64,000 nt of DNA, from NCBI GenBank assembly GCA_936450465.1, contig OW388292.1:27054368-27118367 (forward strand), read 5' to 3'. Source of the stretch: Gibbula magus (taxonomy: Eukaryota; Mollusca; Gastropoda; Trochida; Trochidae). A program made the translations under genes and the position numbers. The notes under the pieces are model-generated. The model worked only from the letters and a program-made list of their open reading frames with translations. It was not told the DNA's origin and did no database searches. Positions 38,415 through 51,917 of the stretch are shown here, piece after piece (the first letter of the stretch is position 1; each line of letters begins with the position of its first letter).

Positions 38415-39077
38415 CAGAAAGTTTTGCAAAACAGCACTTGTCTCATTTTCAAGAAGCTGGTTGAAGATATTTCCTGACATCGACCAGATGTCGTGCAAAA
38501 GTATGGTTATTTAATTCAACCTGAACATTTTATTTATACCATTTGAATGAGAACGGGAATATTTTCTGGGTAACAACTTCTTTAATGTGGGAATACAAGA
38601 CGTTGCGGAGTTTATACTCACTCCTTCATCAGGTGGATTGTATAGAAATAACAAAACCATTTGAATAGGTACAAAAGATTTTTTAAAATACCTTGAAAAT
38701 TAATAAATTTGTTATTCCCAAATGAAGCTGTACTCTATTAGTAGTCTCTTTCTGTACTTGATGCCTCATATTTCTCAATATTTTACTCACACAAAATTCA
38801 TTTGTATAGACTGCTGAGATGAACACTTAGATATACAAATGTGAGAGATGAAATGCAAAAGTTGCTCAATTTCAAAGACAAAATACAGCTTAAACTAGAT
38901 GAATGAATAAGTCTACATAGATCATATTGACAAAATATACCTGCACCATTTTATCCATCTTCTATGAGCCTTATATTGACGATGAAAAACTGTTTCAATT
39001 TTCAACTTTTTATTTTCAAAACGCTGACAGAACGGGACGGACAGCTAGGCCATAAAATCATCCATTACTCTCAGATC

Positions 39078-39149
39078 GGCCCTGTGGCGCAACGGTAGCG
39101 CGTCTGACTCCAGATCAGAAAGTTGCGTGTTCAAATCACGTCGGGGTCA
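39078..39149 (+). tRNA. tRNA-Trp(CCA) copy 53, variable-loop variant
   Basis: Only difference is AAGTT for AGGTT in the variable loop; all stems and both boxes are intact. Counterpart of copy 43 at +7698 bp but without its TTTT change. Confidence 0.92.
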
Positions 39150-39430
39150 CAGAAAGTTTTGCAAAACAGCACTTGTCTCATTTTCAAGAAGCTGGTTGAA
39201 GATATTTCCTGACATCGACCAGATGTCGTGCAAAAGTATGGTTATTTAATTCAACCTGAACATTTTATTTATACCATTTGAATGAGAACGGGAATATTTT
39301 GTGGGTAACAACTTCTTTAATGTGGAAATACAAGACGTTTCGGAGTTTATACTCACTCCTTCATCAGGTGGATTGTATAGAAATAACAAAACCATTTGAA
39401 TAGGTAAAACAGAGTTTTTAAAATAGGCCT

Positions 39431-39764
39431 ACCTTGAAAATTAATAAATTTGTTATTCCCAAATGAAGCTATACTCTATTAGTATTTTCTTTCTGTACTT
39501 GATGCCTCATATTTCTCAATATTTTACTCATACAAAATTCATTTGTATAGACTGCTGAGATGAACACTTAGATATACAAATGTGAGAGATGAAACATTTT
39601 ATTTATACCATTTGAATGAGAACGTTAATATTTTGTGGGTAACAACTTCTTTAATGTGGAAATACAAGACGTTTCGGAGTTTATACTCACTCCTTCATCA
39701 GGTGGATTGTATAGAAATAACAAAACCATTTGAATAGGTAAAACAGAGTTTTTAAAATAGGCCT
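39431..39764 (+). repeat. Second truncated type B monomer without a tRNA (334 bp)
   Basis: Identical deletion junction (39594/39595) and the same 'gagaacgttaat' variant as the truncated monomer at 31733-32066, exactly 7698 bp away. Hence one deletion event, later copied by a block duplication. Confidence 0.93.
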
Positions 39765-40152
39765 ACCTTGAAAATTAATAAATTTGTTATTCCCAAATGA
39801 AGCTATACTCTATTAGTATTTTCTTTCTGTACTTGATGCCTCATATTTCTCAATATTTTACTCACACAAAATTCATTTGTATAGACTGCTGAGATGAACA
39901 CTTAGATATACAAATGTGAGAGATGAAATGCAAAAGTTGCTCAATTTCAAAGACAAAATACAGCTTAAACTAGATGAATGAATAAGTCTACATAGATCAT
40001 ATTGACAAAATATTCGTGCACCATTTTATCCATCTTCTATGAACCTTATATTGACGATGAAAAACTGTTTCAATTTTCAACTTTTTATTTTCAAAACGCT
40101 GACAGAACGGGACGGACAGCTAGGCCATAAAATCATCCATTACTATCAGATC

Positions 40153-40224
40153 GGCCCTGTGGCGCAACGGTAGCGCGTCTGACTCCAGATCAGAAGGTTG
40201 CGTGTTCAAATCACGTCGGGGTCA
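40153..40224 (+). tRNA. tRNA-Trp(CCA) copy 54, consensus
   Basis: Consensus tRNA; A-like tail with the private form 'gtacaacagattttt'. Confidence 0.95.
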
Positions 40225-40887
40225 CAGAAAGTTTTGCAAAACAGCACTTGTCTCATTTTCAAGAAGCTGGTTGAAGATATTTCCTGACATCGACCAGATG
40301 TCGTGCAAAAGTATGGTTATTTAATTCAACCTGAACATTTTATTTATACCATTTGAATGAGAACGGGAATATTTTCTGGGTAACAACTTCTTTAATGTGG
40401 GAATACAAGACGTTGCGGAGTTTATACTCACTCCTTCATCAGGTGGATTGTATAGAAATAACAAAACCATTTGAATAGGTACAACAGATTTTTAAAAATA
40501 CCTTGAAAATTAATAAATTTGTTATTCCCAAATGAAGCTGTACTCTATTAGTAGTCTCTTTCTGTACTTGATGCCTCATATTTCTCAATATTTTACTCAC
40601 ACAAAATTCATTTGTATAGACTGCTGAGATGAACACTTAGATATACAAATGTGAGAGATGAAATGCAAAAGTTGCTCAATTTCAAAGACAAAATACAGCT
40701 TAAACTAGATGAATGAATAAGTCTACATAGATCATATTGACAAAATATACCTGCACCATTTTATCCATCTTCTATGAGCCTTATATTGACGATGAAAAAC
40801 TGTTTCAATTTTCAACTTTTTATTTTCAAAACGCTGACAGAACGGGACGGACAGCTAGGCGATAAAATCATCCATTACTATCAGATC

Positions 40888-40959
40888 GGCCCTGTGGCGC
40901 AACGGTAGCGCGTCTGACTCCAGATCAGAAGGTTGCGTGTTCAAATCACGTCGGGGTCA
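40888..40959 (+). tRNA. tRNA-Trp(CCA) copy 55, consensus
   Basis: Consensus tRNA; upstream 'ggcgataaaatc' and downstream 'ggttaatagtatag' are shared with copy 57 at +1478 bp. Type B tail. Confidence 0.95.
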
Positions 40960-41628
40960 CAGAAAGTTTTGCAAAACAGCACTTGTCTCATTTTCAAGAA
41001 GCTGGTTGAAGATATTTCCTGACATCGACCAGATGTCGTGCAAAAGTATGGTTATTTAATTCAACCTGAACATTTTATTTATACCATTTGAATGAGAACG
41101 GGAATATTTTCTGGGTAACAACTTCTTTAATGTGGAAATACAAGACGTTTCGGAGTTTATACTCACTCCTTCATCAGGTTAATAGTATAGAAATAACAAA
41201 ACCATTTGAATAGGTAAAACAGAGTTTTTAAAATAGGCCTACCTTGAAAATTAATAAATTTGTTATTCCCAAATGAAGCTATACTCTATTAGTATTTTCT
41301 TTCTGTACTTGATGCCTCATATTTCTCAATATTTTACTCACACAAAATTCATTTGTATAGACTGCTGAGATGAACACTTAGATATACAAATGTGAGAGAT
41401 GAAATGCAAAAGTTGCTCAATTTCAAAGACAAAATACAGCTTAAATTAGATGAATGAATAAGTCTACATAGATCATATTGACAAAATATTCGTGCACCAT
41501 TTTATCCATCTTCTATGAACCTTATATTGACGATGAAAAACTGTTTCAATTTTCAACTTTTTATTTTCAAAACGCTGACAGAACGGGACGGACAGCTAGG
41601 CCATAAAATCATCCATTACTATCAGATC

Positions 41629-41700
41629 GGCCCTTTTGCGCAACGGTAGCGCGTCTGACTCCAGATCAGAAGGTTGCGTGTTCAAATCACGTCGGGGTCA
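41629..41700 (+). tRNA. tRNA-Trp(CCA) copy 56, TTTT class (probably silent)
   Basis: G7T and G9T with internal TTTT; 'catgttcaataag' downstream. Matches copy 58 at +1478 bp. Type C tail. Confidence 0.8.
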
Positions 41701-42365
41701 CAGAAAGTTTTGCAAAACAGCACTTGTCTCATGTTCAATAAGCTGGTTGAAGATATTTCCTGACATCGACCAGATGTCGTGCAAAAGTATATTGTTATTT
41801 AATTCAATCTGAACATTTTATTTATACCATTTGAATGAGAACGGGAATATTCTCTGGGTAACAACTTCTTTAATGTGGGAATACAAGACGTTTCGGAGTT
41901 TATACTCACTTCTTCATCAGGTGGATTGTATAGAAATAACAAAACCATTTGAATAGGTAAAAAAGATTTTTTAAAATACCTTGAAAATTAATAAATTTGT
42001 TTTTCCCAAATGAAGCTGTACTCTATTAGTATTTTCTTTCTGGACTTGATGCCTCATATTTCTCAATATTTTACTCACACAAAATTCATTTGTATAGACT
42101 GCTGAGATGAACACTTAGATATACAAATGTAAGAGATGAAATGCAAAAGTTGCTCAATTTCAAAGACAAAATACAGCTTAAACTAGATGAATGAATAAGT
42201 CTACATAGATCATATTGACAAAATATACCTGCACCATTTTATCCATCTTCTATGAACCTTATATTGACGATGAAAAACTGTTTCAATTTTCAACTTTTTA
42301 TTTTCAAAACGCTGACAGAACGGGACGGACAGCTAGGCGATAAAATCATCCATTACTATCAGATC

Positions 42366-42437
42366 GGCCCTGTGGCGCAACGGTAGCGCGTCTGACTCCA
42401 GATCAGAAGGTTGCGTGTTCAAATCACGTCGGGGTCA
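42366..42437 (+). tRNA. tRNA-Trp(CCA) copy 57, consensus
   Basis: Consensus tRNA; duplicate of copy 55. Type B tail. Confidence 0.95.
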
Positions 42438-43106
42438 CAGAAAGTTTTGCAAAACAGCACTTGTCTCATTTTCAAGAAGCTGGTTGAAGATATTTCCTGA
42501 CATCGACCAGATGTCGTGCAAAAGTATGGTTATTTAATTCAACCTGAACATTTTATTTATACCATTTGAATGAGAACGGGAATATTTTCTGGGTAACAAC
42601 TTCTTTAATGTGGAAATACAAGACGTTTCGGAGTTTATACTCACTCCTTCATCAGGTTAATAGTATAGAAATAACAAAACCATTTGAATAGGTAAAACAG
42701 AGTTTTTAAAATAGGCCTACCTTGAAAATTAATAAATTTGTTATTCCCAAATGAAGCTATACTCTATTAGTATTTTCTTTCTGTACTTGATGCCTCATAT
42801 TTCTCAATATTTTACTCACACAAAATTCATTTGTATAGACTGCTGAGATGAACACTTAGATATACAAATGTGAGAGATGAAATGCAAAAGTTGCTCAATT
42901 TCAAAGACAAAATACAGCTTAAATTAGATGAATGAATAAGTCTACATAGATCATATTGACAAAATATTCGTGCACCATTTTATCCATCTTCTATGAACCT
43001 TATATTGACGATGAAAAACTGTTTCAATTTTCAACTTTTTATTTTCAAAACGCTGACAGAACGGGACGGACAGCTAGGCCATAAAATCATCCATTACTAT
43101 CAGATC

Positions 43107-43178
43107 GGCCCTTTTGCGCAACGGTAGCGCGTCTGACTCCAGATCAGAAGGTTGCGTGTTCAAATCACGTCGGGGTCA
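43107..43178 (+). tRNA. tRNA-Trp(CCA) copy 58, TTTT class (probably silent)
   Basis: G7T and G9T with internal TTTT; counterpart of copy 44 at +10652 bp and of copy 56. Type C tail. Confidence 0.8.
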
Positions 43179-43843
43179 CAGAAAGTTTTGCAAAACAGCA
43201 CTTGTCTCATGTTCAATAAGCTGGTTGAAGATATTTCCTGACATCGACCAGATGTCGTGCAAAAGTATATTGTTATTTAATTCAATCTGAACATTTTATT
43301 TATACCATTTGAATGAGAACGGGAATATTCTCTGGGTAACAACTTCTTTAATGTGGGAATACAAGACGTTTCGGAGTTTATACTCACTTCTTCATCAGGT
43401 GGATTGTATAGAAATAACAAAACCATTTGAATAGGTAAAAAAGATTTTTTAAAATACCTTGAAAATTAATAAATTTGTTATTCCCAAATGAAGCTGTACT
43501 CTATTAGTATTTTCTTTCTGTACTTGATGCCTCATATTTCTCAATATTTTACTCACACAAAATTCATTTGTATAGACTGCTGAGATGAACACTTAGATAT
43601 ACAAATGTAAGAGATGAAATGCAAAAGTTGCTCAATTTCAAAGACAAAATACAGCTTAAACTAGATGAATGAATAAGTCTACATAGATCATATTGACAAA
43701 ATATACCTGCACCATTTTATCCATCTTCTATGAACCTTATATTGACGATGAAAAACTGTTTCAATTTTCAACTTTTTATTTTCAAAACGCTGACAGAACG
43801 GGGCGGACAGTTAGGCCATAAAATCATCCATTACTCTCAGATC

Positions 43844-43915
43844 GGCCCTGTGGCGCAACGGTAGCGCGTCTGACTCCAGATCAGAAGGTTGCGTGTTCAA
43901 ATCACGTCGGGGTCA
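43844..43915 (+). tRNA. tRNA-Trp(CCA) copy 59, consensus
   Basis: Consensus tRNA; counterpart of copy 45 ('tgtcgcgcaaaag'). Type A tail with 'agaattttt'. Confidence 0.95.
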
Positions 43916-44578
43916 CAGAAAGTTTTGCAAAACAGCACTTGTCTCATTTTCAAGAAGCTGGTTGAAGATATTTCCTGACATCGACCAGATGTCGCGCAAA
44001 AGTATGGTTATTTAATTCAACCTGAACATTTTATTTATACCATTTGAATGAGAACGGGAATATTTTCTGGGTAACAACTTCTTTAATGTGGGAATACAAG
44101 ACGTTGCGGAGTTTATACTCACTCCTTCATCAGGTGGATTGTATAGAAATAACAAAACCATTTGAATAGGTACAAAAGAATTTTTAAAATACCTTGAAAA
44201 TTAATAAATTTGTTATTCCCAAATGAAGCTGTACTCTATTAGTAGTCTCTTTCTGTACTTGATGCCTCATATTTCTCAATATTTTACTCACACAAAATTC
44301 ATTTGTATAGACTGCTGAGATGAACACTTAGATATACAAATGTGAGAGATGAAATGCAAAAGTTGCTCAATTTCAAAGACAAAATACAGCTTAAACTAGA
44401 TGAATGAATAAGTCTACATAGATCATATTGACAAAATATACCTGCACCATTTTATCCATCTTCTATGAACCTTATATTGACGATGAAAAACTGTTTCAAT
44501 TTTCAACTTTTTATTTTCAAAACGCTGACAGAACGGGACGGACAGCTAGGCCATAAAATCATCCGTTACTCTCAGATC

Positions 44579-44650
44579 GGCACTGTGGCGCAACGGTAGC
44601 GCGTCTGACTCCAGATCAGAAGGTTGCGTGTTCAAATCACGTCGGGGTCA
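44579..44650 (+). tRNA. tRNA-Trp(CCA) copy 60, C4A variant
   Basis: C4A gives an A4/G69 mismatch in the acceptor stem; boxes intact. Counterpart of copy 46 at +10652 bp. Downstream 'gaagatgtttcctg' is shared with 46 and 61. Confidence 0.8.
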
Positions 44651-45313
44651 CAGAAAGTTTTGCAAAACAGTACTTATCTCATTTTCAAGAAGCTGGTTGA
44701 AGATGTTTCCTGACATCGACCAGATGTCGTGCAAAAGTATGGTTATTTAATTCAACCTGAACATTTTATTTATACCATTTGAATGAGAACGGGAATATTT
44801 TCTGGGTAACAACTTCTTTAATGTGGGAATACAAGACGTTGCGGAGTTTATACTCACTCCTTCATCAGGTGGATTGTATAGAAATAACAAAACCATTTGA
44901 ATAGGTACAAAAGAATTTTTAAAATACCTTGAAAATTAATAAATTTGTTATTCCCAAATGAAGCTGTACTCTATTAGTAGTCTCTTTCTGTACTTGATGC
45001 CTCATATTTCTCAATATTTTACTCACACAAAATTCATTTGTATAGACTGCTGAGATGAACACTTAGATATACAAATGTGAGAGATGAAATGCAAAAGTTG
45101 CTCAATTTCAAAGACAAAATACAGCTTAAACTAGATGAATGAATAAGTCTACATAGATCATATTGACAAAATATACCTGCACCATTTTATCCATCTTCTA
45201 TGAACCTTATATTGACGATGAAAAACTGTTTCAATTTTCAACTTTTTATTTTCAAAACGCTGACAGAACGGGACGGACAGCTAGGCCATAAAATCATCCG
45301 TTACTCTCAGATC

Positions 45314-45385
45314 GGCACTGTGGCGCAACGGTAGCGCGTCTGACTCCAGATCAGAAGGTTGCGTGTTCAAATCACGTCGGGGTCA
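45314..45385 (+). tRNA. tRNA-Trp(CCA) copy 61, C4A variant
   Basis: Same C4A as copy 60 and exactly 735 bp from it: a one-monomer tandem duplicate. Type B tail. Confidence 0.8.
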
Positions 45386-46054
45386 CAGAAAGTTTTGCAA
45401 AACAGTACTTATCTCATTTTCAAGAAGCTGGTTGAAGATGTTTCCTGACATCGACCAGATGTCGTGCAAAAGTATGGTTATTTAATTCAACCTGAACATT
45501 TTATTTATACCATTTGAATGAGAACGGGAATATTTTCTGGGTAACAACTTCTTTAATGTGGAAATACAAGACGTTTCGGAGTTTATACTCACTCCTTCAT
45601 CAGGTGGATTGTATAGAAATAACAAAACCATTTGAATAGGTAAAACAGAGTTTTTAAAATAGGCCTACCTTGAAAATTAATAAATTTGTTATTCCCAAAT
45701 GAAGCTATACTCTATTAGTATTTTCTTTCTGTACTTGATGCCTCATATTTCTCAATATTTTACTCACACAAAATTCATTTGTATAGACTGCTGAGATGAA
45801 CACTTAGATATACAAATGTGAGAGATGAAATGCAAAAGTTGCTCAATTTCAAAGACAAAATACAGCTTAAATTAGATGAATGAATAAGTCTACATAGATC
45901 ATATTGACAAAATATACCTGCACCATTTTATCCATCTTCTATGAACCTTATATTGACGATGAAAAACTGTTTCAATTTTCAACTTTTTATTTTCAAAACG
46001 CTGACAGAACGGGACGGACAGCTAGGCCATAAAATCATCCATTACTATCAGATC

Positions 46055-46117
46055 GGCCCTGTGGAGCGCGTCTGACTCCAGATCAGAAGGTTGCGTGTTC
46101 AAATCACGTCGGGGTCA
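46055..46117 (+). pseudogene. tRNA-Trp(CCA) copy 62, 9-nt D-arm deletion
   Basis: 63 nt; same AGC-flanked deletion as copy 47 and same downstream 'gtgcacaagtatgg', so the two are copies of one event (11387 bp apart). Type A tail. Confidence 0.88.
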
Positions 46118-46780
46118 CAGAAAGTTTTGCAAAACAGCACTTGTCTCATTTTCAAGAAGCTGGTTGAAGATATTTCCTGACATCGACCAGATGTCGTGCA
46201 CAAGTATGGTTATTTAATTCAACCTGAACATTTTATTTATACCATTTGAATGAGAACGGGAATATTTTCTGGGTAACAACTTCTTTAATGTGGGAATACA
46301 AGACGTTGCGGAGTTTATACTCACTCCTTCATCAGGTGGATTGTATAGAAATAACAAAACCATTTGAATAGGTACAAAAGATTTTTTAAAATACCTTGAA
46401 AATTAATAAATTTGTTATTCCCAAATGAAGCTGTACTCTATTAGTAGTCTCTTTCTGTACTTGATGCCTCATATTTCTCAATATTTTACTCACACAAAAT
46501 TCATTTGTATAGACTGCTGAGATGAACACTTAGATATACAAATGTGAGAGATGAAATGCAAAAGTTGCTCAATTTCAAAGACAAAATACAGCTTAAACCA
46601 GATGAATGAATAAGTCTACATAGATCATATTGACAAAATATACCTGCACCATTTTATCTATCTTCTATGAGCCTTATATTGACGATGAAAAACTGTTTCA
46701 ATTTTCAACTTTTTATTTTCAAAACGCTGACAGAACGGGACGGACAGCTAGGCCATAAAATCATCCGTTACTCTCAGATC

Positions 46781-46852
46781 GGCCCTGTGGCGCAACGGTA
46801 GCGCGTCTGACTCCAGATCAGAAGGTTGCGTGTTCAAATCACGTCGGGGTCA
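46781..46852 (+). tRNA. tRNA-Trp(CCA) copy 63, consensus
   Basis: Consensus tRNA; type B tail. Confidence 0.95.
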
Positions 46853-47521
46853 CAGAAAGTTTTGCAAAACAGCACTTGTCTCATTTTCAAGAAGCTGGTT
46901 GAAGATATTTCCTGACATCGACCAGATGTCGTGCAAAAGTATGGTTATTTAATTCAACCTGAACATTTTATTTATACCATTTGAATGAGAACGGGAATAT
47001 TTTCTGGGTAACAACTTCTTTAATGTGGAAATACAAGACGTTTCGGAGTTTATACTCACTCCATCATCAGGTGGATTGTATAGAAATAACAAAACCATTT
47101 GAATAGGTAAAACAGAGTTTTTAAAATAGGCCTACCTTGAAAATTAATAAATTTGTTATTCCCAAATGAAGCTATACTCTATTAGTATTTTCTTTCTGTA
47201 CTTGATGCCTCATATTTCTCAATATTTTACTCACACAAAATTCATTTGTATAGACTGCTGAGATGAACACTTAGATATACAAATGTGAGAGATGAAATGC
47301 AAAAGTTGCTCAATTTCAAAGACAAAATACAGCTTAAATTAGATGAATGAATAAGTCTACATAGATCATATTGACAAAATATACCTGCATCATTTTATCC
47401 ATCTTCTATGAACCTTATATTGACGATGAAAAACTGTTTCAATTTTCAACTTTTTATTTTCAAAACGCTGACAGAACGGGACGGACAGCTAGGCCATAAA
47501 ATCATCCATTACTATCAGATC

Positions 47522-47584
47522 GGCCCTGTGGAGCGCGTCTGACTCCAGATCAGAAGGTTGCGTGTTCAAATCACGTCGGGGTCA
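47522..47584 (+). pseudogene. tRNA-Trp(CCA) copy 64, 9-nt D-arm deletion
   Basis: 63 nt with the AGC-flanked D-arm deletion, but without the 'gtgcacaag' variant of copies 47 and 62. Type A tail. Confidence 0.88.
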
Positions 47585-48247
47585 CAGAAAGTTTTGCAAA
47601 ACAGCACTTGTCTCATTTTCAAGAAGCTGGTTGAAGATATTTCCTGACATCGACCAGATGTCGTGCAAAAGTATGGTTATTTAATTCAACCTGAACATTT
47701 TATTTATACCATTTGAATGAGAACGGGAATATTTTCTGGGTAACAACTTCTTTAATGTGGGAATACAAGACGTTGCGGAGTTTATACTCACTCCTTCATC
47801 AGGTGGATTGTATAGAAATAACAAAACCATTTGAATAGGTACAAAAGATTTTTTTAAATACCTTGAAAATTAATAAATTTGTTATTCCCTAATGAAGCTG
47901 TACTCTATTAGTAGTCTCTTTCTGTACTTGATGCCTCATATTTCTCAATATTTTACTCACACAAAATTCATTTGTATAGACTGCTGAGATGAACACTTAG
48001 ATATACAAATGTGAGAGATGAAATGCAAAAGTTGCTCAATTTCAAAGACAAAATACAGCTTAAACTAGATGAATGAATAAGTCTACATAGATCATATTGA
48101 CAAAATATACCTGCACCATTTTATCCATCTTCAATGAGCCTTATATTGACGATGAAAAACTGTTTCAATTTTCAACTTTTTATTTTCAAAACGCTGACAG
48201 AACGGGACGGACAGCTAGGCCATAAAATCATCCGTTACTCTCAGATC

Positions 48248-48319
48248 GTCCCTGTGGCGCAACGGTAGCGCGTCTGACTCCAGATCAGAAGGTTGCGTGT
48301 TCAAATCACGTCGGGGTCA
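48248..48319 (+). tRNA. tRNA-Trp(CCA) copy 65, G2T variant
   Basis: G2T replaces the G2:U71 wobble by a U/U mismatch near the acceptor end; the rest is consensus. Type B tail. Confidence 0.8.
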
Positions 48320-48988
48320 CAGAAAGTTTTGCAAAACAGCACTTGTCTCATTTTCAAGAAGCTGGTTGAAGATATTTCCTGACATCGACCAGATGTCGTG
48401 CAAAAGTATGGTTATTTAATTCAACCTGAACATTTTATTTATACCATTTGAATGAGAACGGGAATATTTTCTGGGTAACAACTTCTTTAATGTGGAAATA
48501 CAAGACGTTTCGGAGTTTATACTCACTCCTTCATCAGGTGGATTGTATAGAAATAACAAAACCATTTGAATAGGTAAAACAGAGTTTTTAAAATAGGCCT
48601 ACCTTGAAAATTAATAAATTTGTTATTCCCAAATGAAGCTATACTCTATTAGTATTTTCTTTCTGTACTTGATGCCTCATATTTCTCAATTTTTTACTCA
48701 CACACAATTCATTTGTATAGACTGCTGAGATGAACACTTAGATATACAAATGTGAGAGATGAAATGCAAAAGTTGCTCAATTTCAAAGACAAAATACAGC
48801 TTAAACTAGATGAATGAATAAGTCTACATAGATCATATTGACAAAATATACCTGCACCATTTTATCCATCTTCTATGAGCCTTATATTGACGATGAAAAA
48901 CTGTTTCAATTTTCAACTTTTTATTTTCAAAACGCTGACAGAACGGGACGGACAGCTAGGCCATAAAATCATCCATTACTCTCAGATC

Positions 48989-49060
48989 GGCCCTGTGGCG
49001 CAACGGTAGCGCGTCTGACTCCAGATCAGAAGGTTGCGTGTTCAAATCACGTCGGGGTCA
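48989..49060 (+). tRNA. tRNA-Trp(CCA) copy 66, consensus
   Basis: Consensus tRNA; monomer has 'cacacaattc'. Type B tail. Confidence 0.95.
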
Positions 49061-49729
49061 CAGAAAGTTTTGCAAAACAGCACTTGTCTCATTTTCAAGA
49101 AGCTGGTTGAAGATATTTCCTGACATCGACCAGATGTCGTGCAAAAGTATGGTTATTTAATTCAACCTGAACATTTTATTTATACCATTTGAATGAGAAC
49201 GGGAATATTTTCTGGGTAACAACTTCTTTAATGTGGAAATACAAGACGTTTCAGAGTTTATACTCACTCCTTCATCAGGTGGATTGTATAGAAATAACAA
49301 AACCATTTGAATAGGTAAAACAGAGTTTTTAAAATAGGCCTACCTTGAAAATTAATAAATTTGTTATTCCCAAATGAAGCTATACTCTATTAGTATTTTC
49401 TTTCTGTACTTGATGCCTCATATTTCTCAATATTTTACTCACACAAAATTCATTTGTATAGACTGCTGAGATGAACACTTAGATATACAAATGTGAGAGA
49501 TGAAATGCAAAAGTTGCTCAATTTCAAAGACAAAATACAGCTTAAATTAGATGAATGAATAAGTCTACATAGATCATATTGACAAAATATTCGTGCACCA
49601 TTTTATCCATCTTCTATGAACCTTATATTGACGATGAAAAACTGTTTCAATTTTCAACTTTTTATTTTCAAAACGCTGACAGAACGGGACGGACAGCTAG
49701 GCCATAAAATCATCCATTACTATCAGATC

Positions 49730-49792
49730 GGCCCTGTGGAGCGCGTCTGACTCCAGATCAGAAGGTTGCGTGTTCAAATCACGTCGGGGTCA
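49730..49792 (+). pseudogene. tRNA-Trp(CCA) copy 67, 9-nt D-arm deletion
   Basis: 63 nt with the AGC-flanked D-arm deletion; last occurrence of this class. Type C tail with the private 'gattttcaaaaa'. Confidence 0.88.
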
Positions 49793-50455
49793 CAGAAAGT
49801 TTTGCAAAACAGCACTTGTCTCATTTTCAAGAAGCTGGTTGAAGATATTTCCTGACATCGACCAGATGTCGTGCAAAAGTATGGTTATTTAATTCAACCT
49901 GAACATTTTATTTATACCATTTGAATGAGAACGGGAATATTTTCTGGGTAACAACTTCTTTAATGTGGGAATACAAGACGTTTCGGAGTTTATACTCACT
50001 CCTTCATCAGGTGGATTGTATAGAAATAACAAAACCATTTGAATAGGTAAAAAAGATTTTCAAAAATACCTTGAAAATTAATAAATTTGTTATTCCCAAA
50101 TGAAGCTGTACTCTATTAGTAGTCTTTTTCTGTACTTGATGCCTCATATTTCTCAATTTTTTACTCACACACAATTCATTTGTATAGACTGCTGAGATGA
50201 ACACTTAGATATACAAATGTGAGAGATGAAATGCAAAAGTTGCTCAATTTCAAAGACAAAATACAGCTTAAACTAGATGAATGAATAAGTCTACATAGAT
50301 CATATTGACAAAATATACCTGCACCATTTTATCCATCTTCTATGAGCCTTATATTGACGATGAAAAACTGTTTCAATTTTCAACTTTTTATTTTCAAAAC
50401 GCTGACAGAACGGGACGGACAGCTAGGCCATAAAATCATCCATTACTCTCAGATC

Positions 50456-50527
50456 GGCCCTGTGGCGCAACGGTAGCGCGTCTGACTCCAGATCAGAAGG
50501 TTGCGTGTTCAAATCACGTCGGGGTCA
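50456..50527 (+). tRNA. tRNA-Trp(CCA) copy 68, consensus
   Basis: Consensus tRNA; type B tail with 'agaaagaacaaaacc'. Confidence 0.95.
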
Positions 50528-51186
50528 CAGAAAGTTTTGCAAAACAGCACTTGTCTCATTTTCAAGAAGCTGGTTGAAGATATTTCCTGACATCGACCAG
50601 ATGTCGTGCAAAAGTATGGTTATTTAATTCAACCTGAACATTTTATTTATACCATTTGAATGAGAACGGGAATATTTTCTGGGTAACAACTTCTTTAATG
50701 TGGGAATACAAGACGTTGCGGAGTTTATACTCACTCCTTCATCAGGTTAATTGTATAGAAAGAACAAAACCATTTGAATAGGTAAAACAGAGTTTTTAAA
50801 ATAGGCCTACCTTGAAAATTAATAAATTTGTTATTCCCAAATGAAGCTATACTCTATTAGTAGTCTCTTTCTGTACTTGATGCCTCATATTTCTCAATAT
50901 TTTACTCACACAAAATTCACTGCTGAGATGAACACTTAGATATACAAATGTGAGAGATGAAATGCAAAAGTTGCTCAATTTCAAAGACAAAATACAGCTT
51001 AAACTAGATGAATGAATAAGTCTACATAGATCATATTGACAAAATATACCTGCACCATTTTATCCATCTTCTATGAGCCTTATATTGACGATGAAAAACT
51101 GTTTCAATTTTCAACTTTTTATTTTCAAAACGCTGACAGAACGGGACGGACACCTAGGCCATAAAATCATCCATTACTCTCAGATC

Positions 51187-51258
51187 GGCCCTGTGGCGCA
51201 ACGGTAGCGCGTCTGACTCCAGATCAGAAGGTTGCGTGTTCAAATCACGTCGGGGTCA
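51187..51258 (+). tRNA. tRNA-Trp(CCA) copy 69, consensus
   Basis: Consensus tRNA. Its monomer lacks 10 bp ('tttgtataga') near the 5' end, as do those of copies 70, 73, 76 and 82. Confidence 0.95.
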
Positions 51259-51917
51259 CAGAAAGTTTTGCAAAACAGTACTTATCTCATTTTCAAGAAG
51301 CTGGTTGAAGATATTTCCTGACATCGACCAGATGTCGTGCAAAAGTATGGTTATTTAATTCAACCTGAACATTTTATTTATACCATTTGAATGAGAACGG
51401 GAATATTTTCTGGGTAACAACTTCTTTAATGTGGAAATACAAGACGTTTCGGAGTTTATACTCACTCCTTCATCAGGTGGATTGTATAGAAATAACAAAA
51501 CCATTTGAATAGGTAAAACAGAGTTTTTAAAATAGGCCTACCTTGAAAATTAATAAATTTGTTATTCCCAAATGAAGCTATACTCTATTAGTAGTCTCTT
51601 TCTGTACTTGATGCCTCATATTTCTCAATATTTTACTCACACAAAATTCACTGCTGAGATGAACACTTAGATATACAAATGTGAGAGATGAAATGCAAAA
51701 GTTGCTCAATTTCAAAGACAAAATACAGCTTAAACTAGATGAATGAATAAGTCTACATAGATCATATTGACAAAATATACCTGCACCATTTTATCCATCT
51801 TCTATGAGCCTTATATTGACGATGAAAAACTGTTTCAATTTTCAACTTTTTATTTTCAAAACGCTGACAGAACGGGACGGACACCTAGGCCATAAAATCA
51901 TCCATTACTCTCAGATC

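Larger units (their letters stand above)
42719..44910 (+). repeat. Higher-order block, copy 2 of the 10652-bp duplication
   Basis: Partner of 32067-34260. Overlaps the second half of the 1478-bp two-monomer duplication (copies 55-56 = 57-58). Confidence 0.85.
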
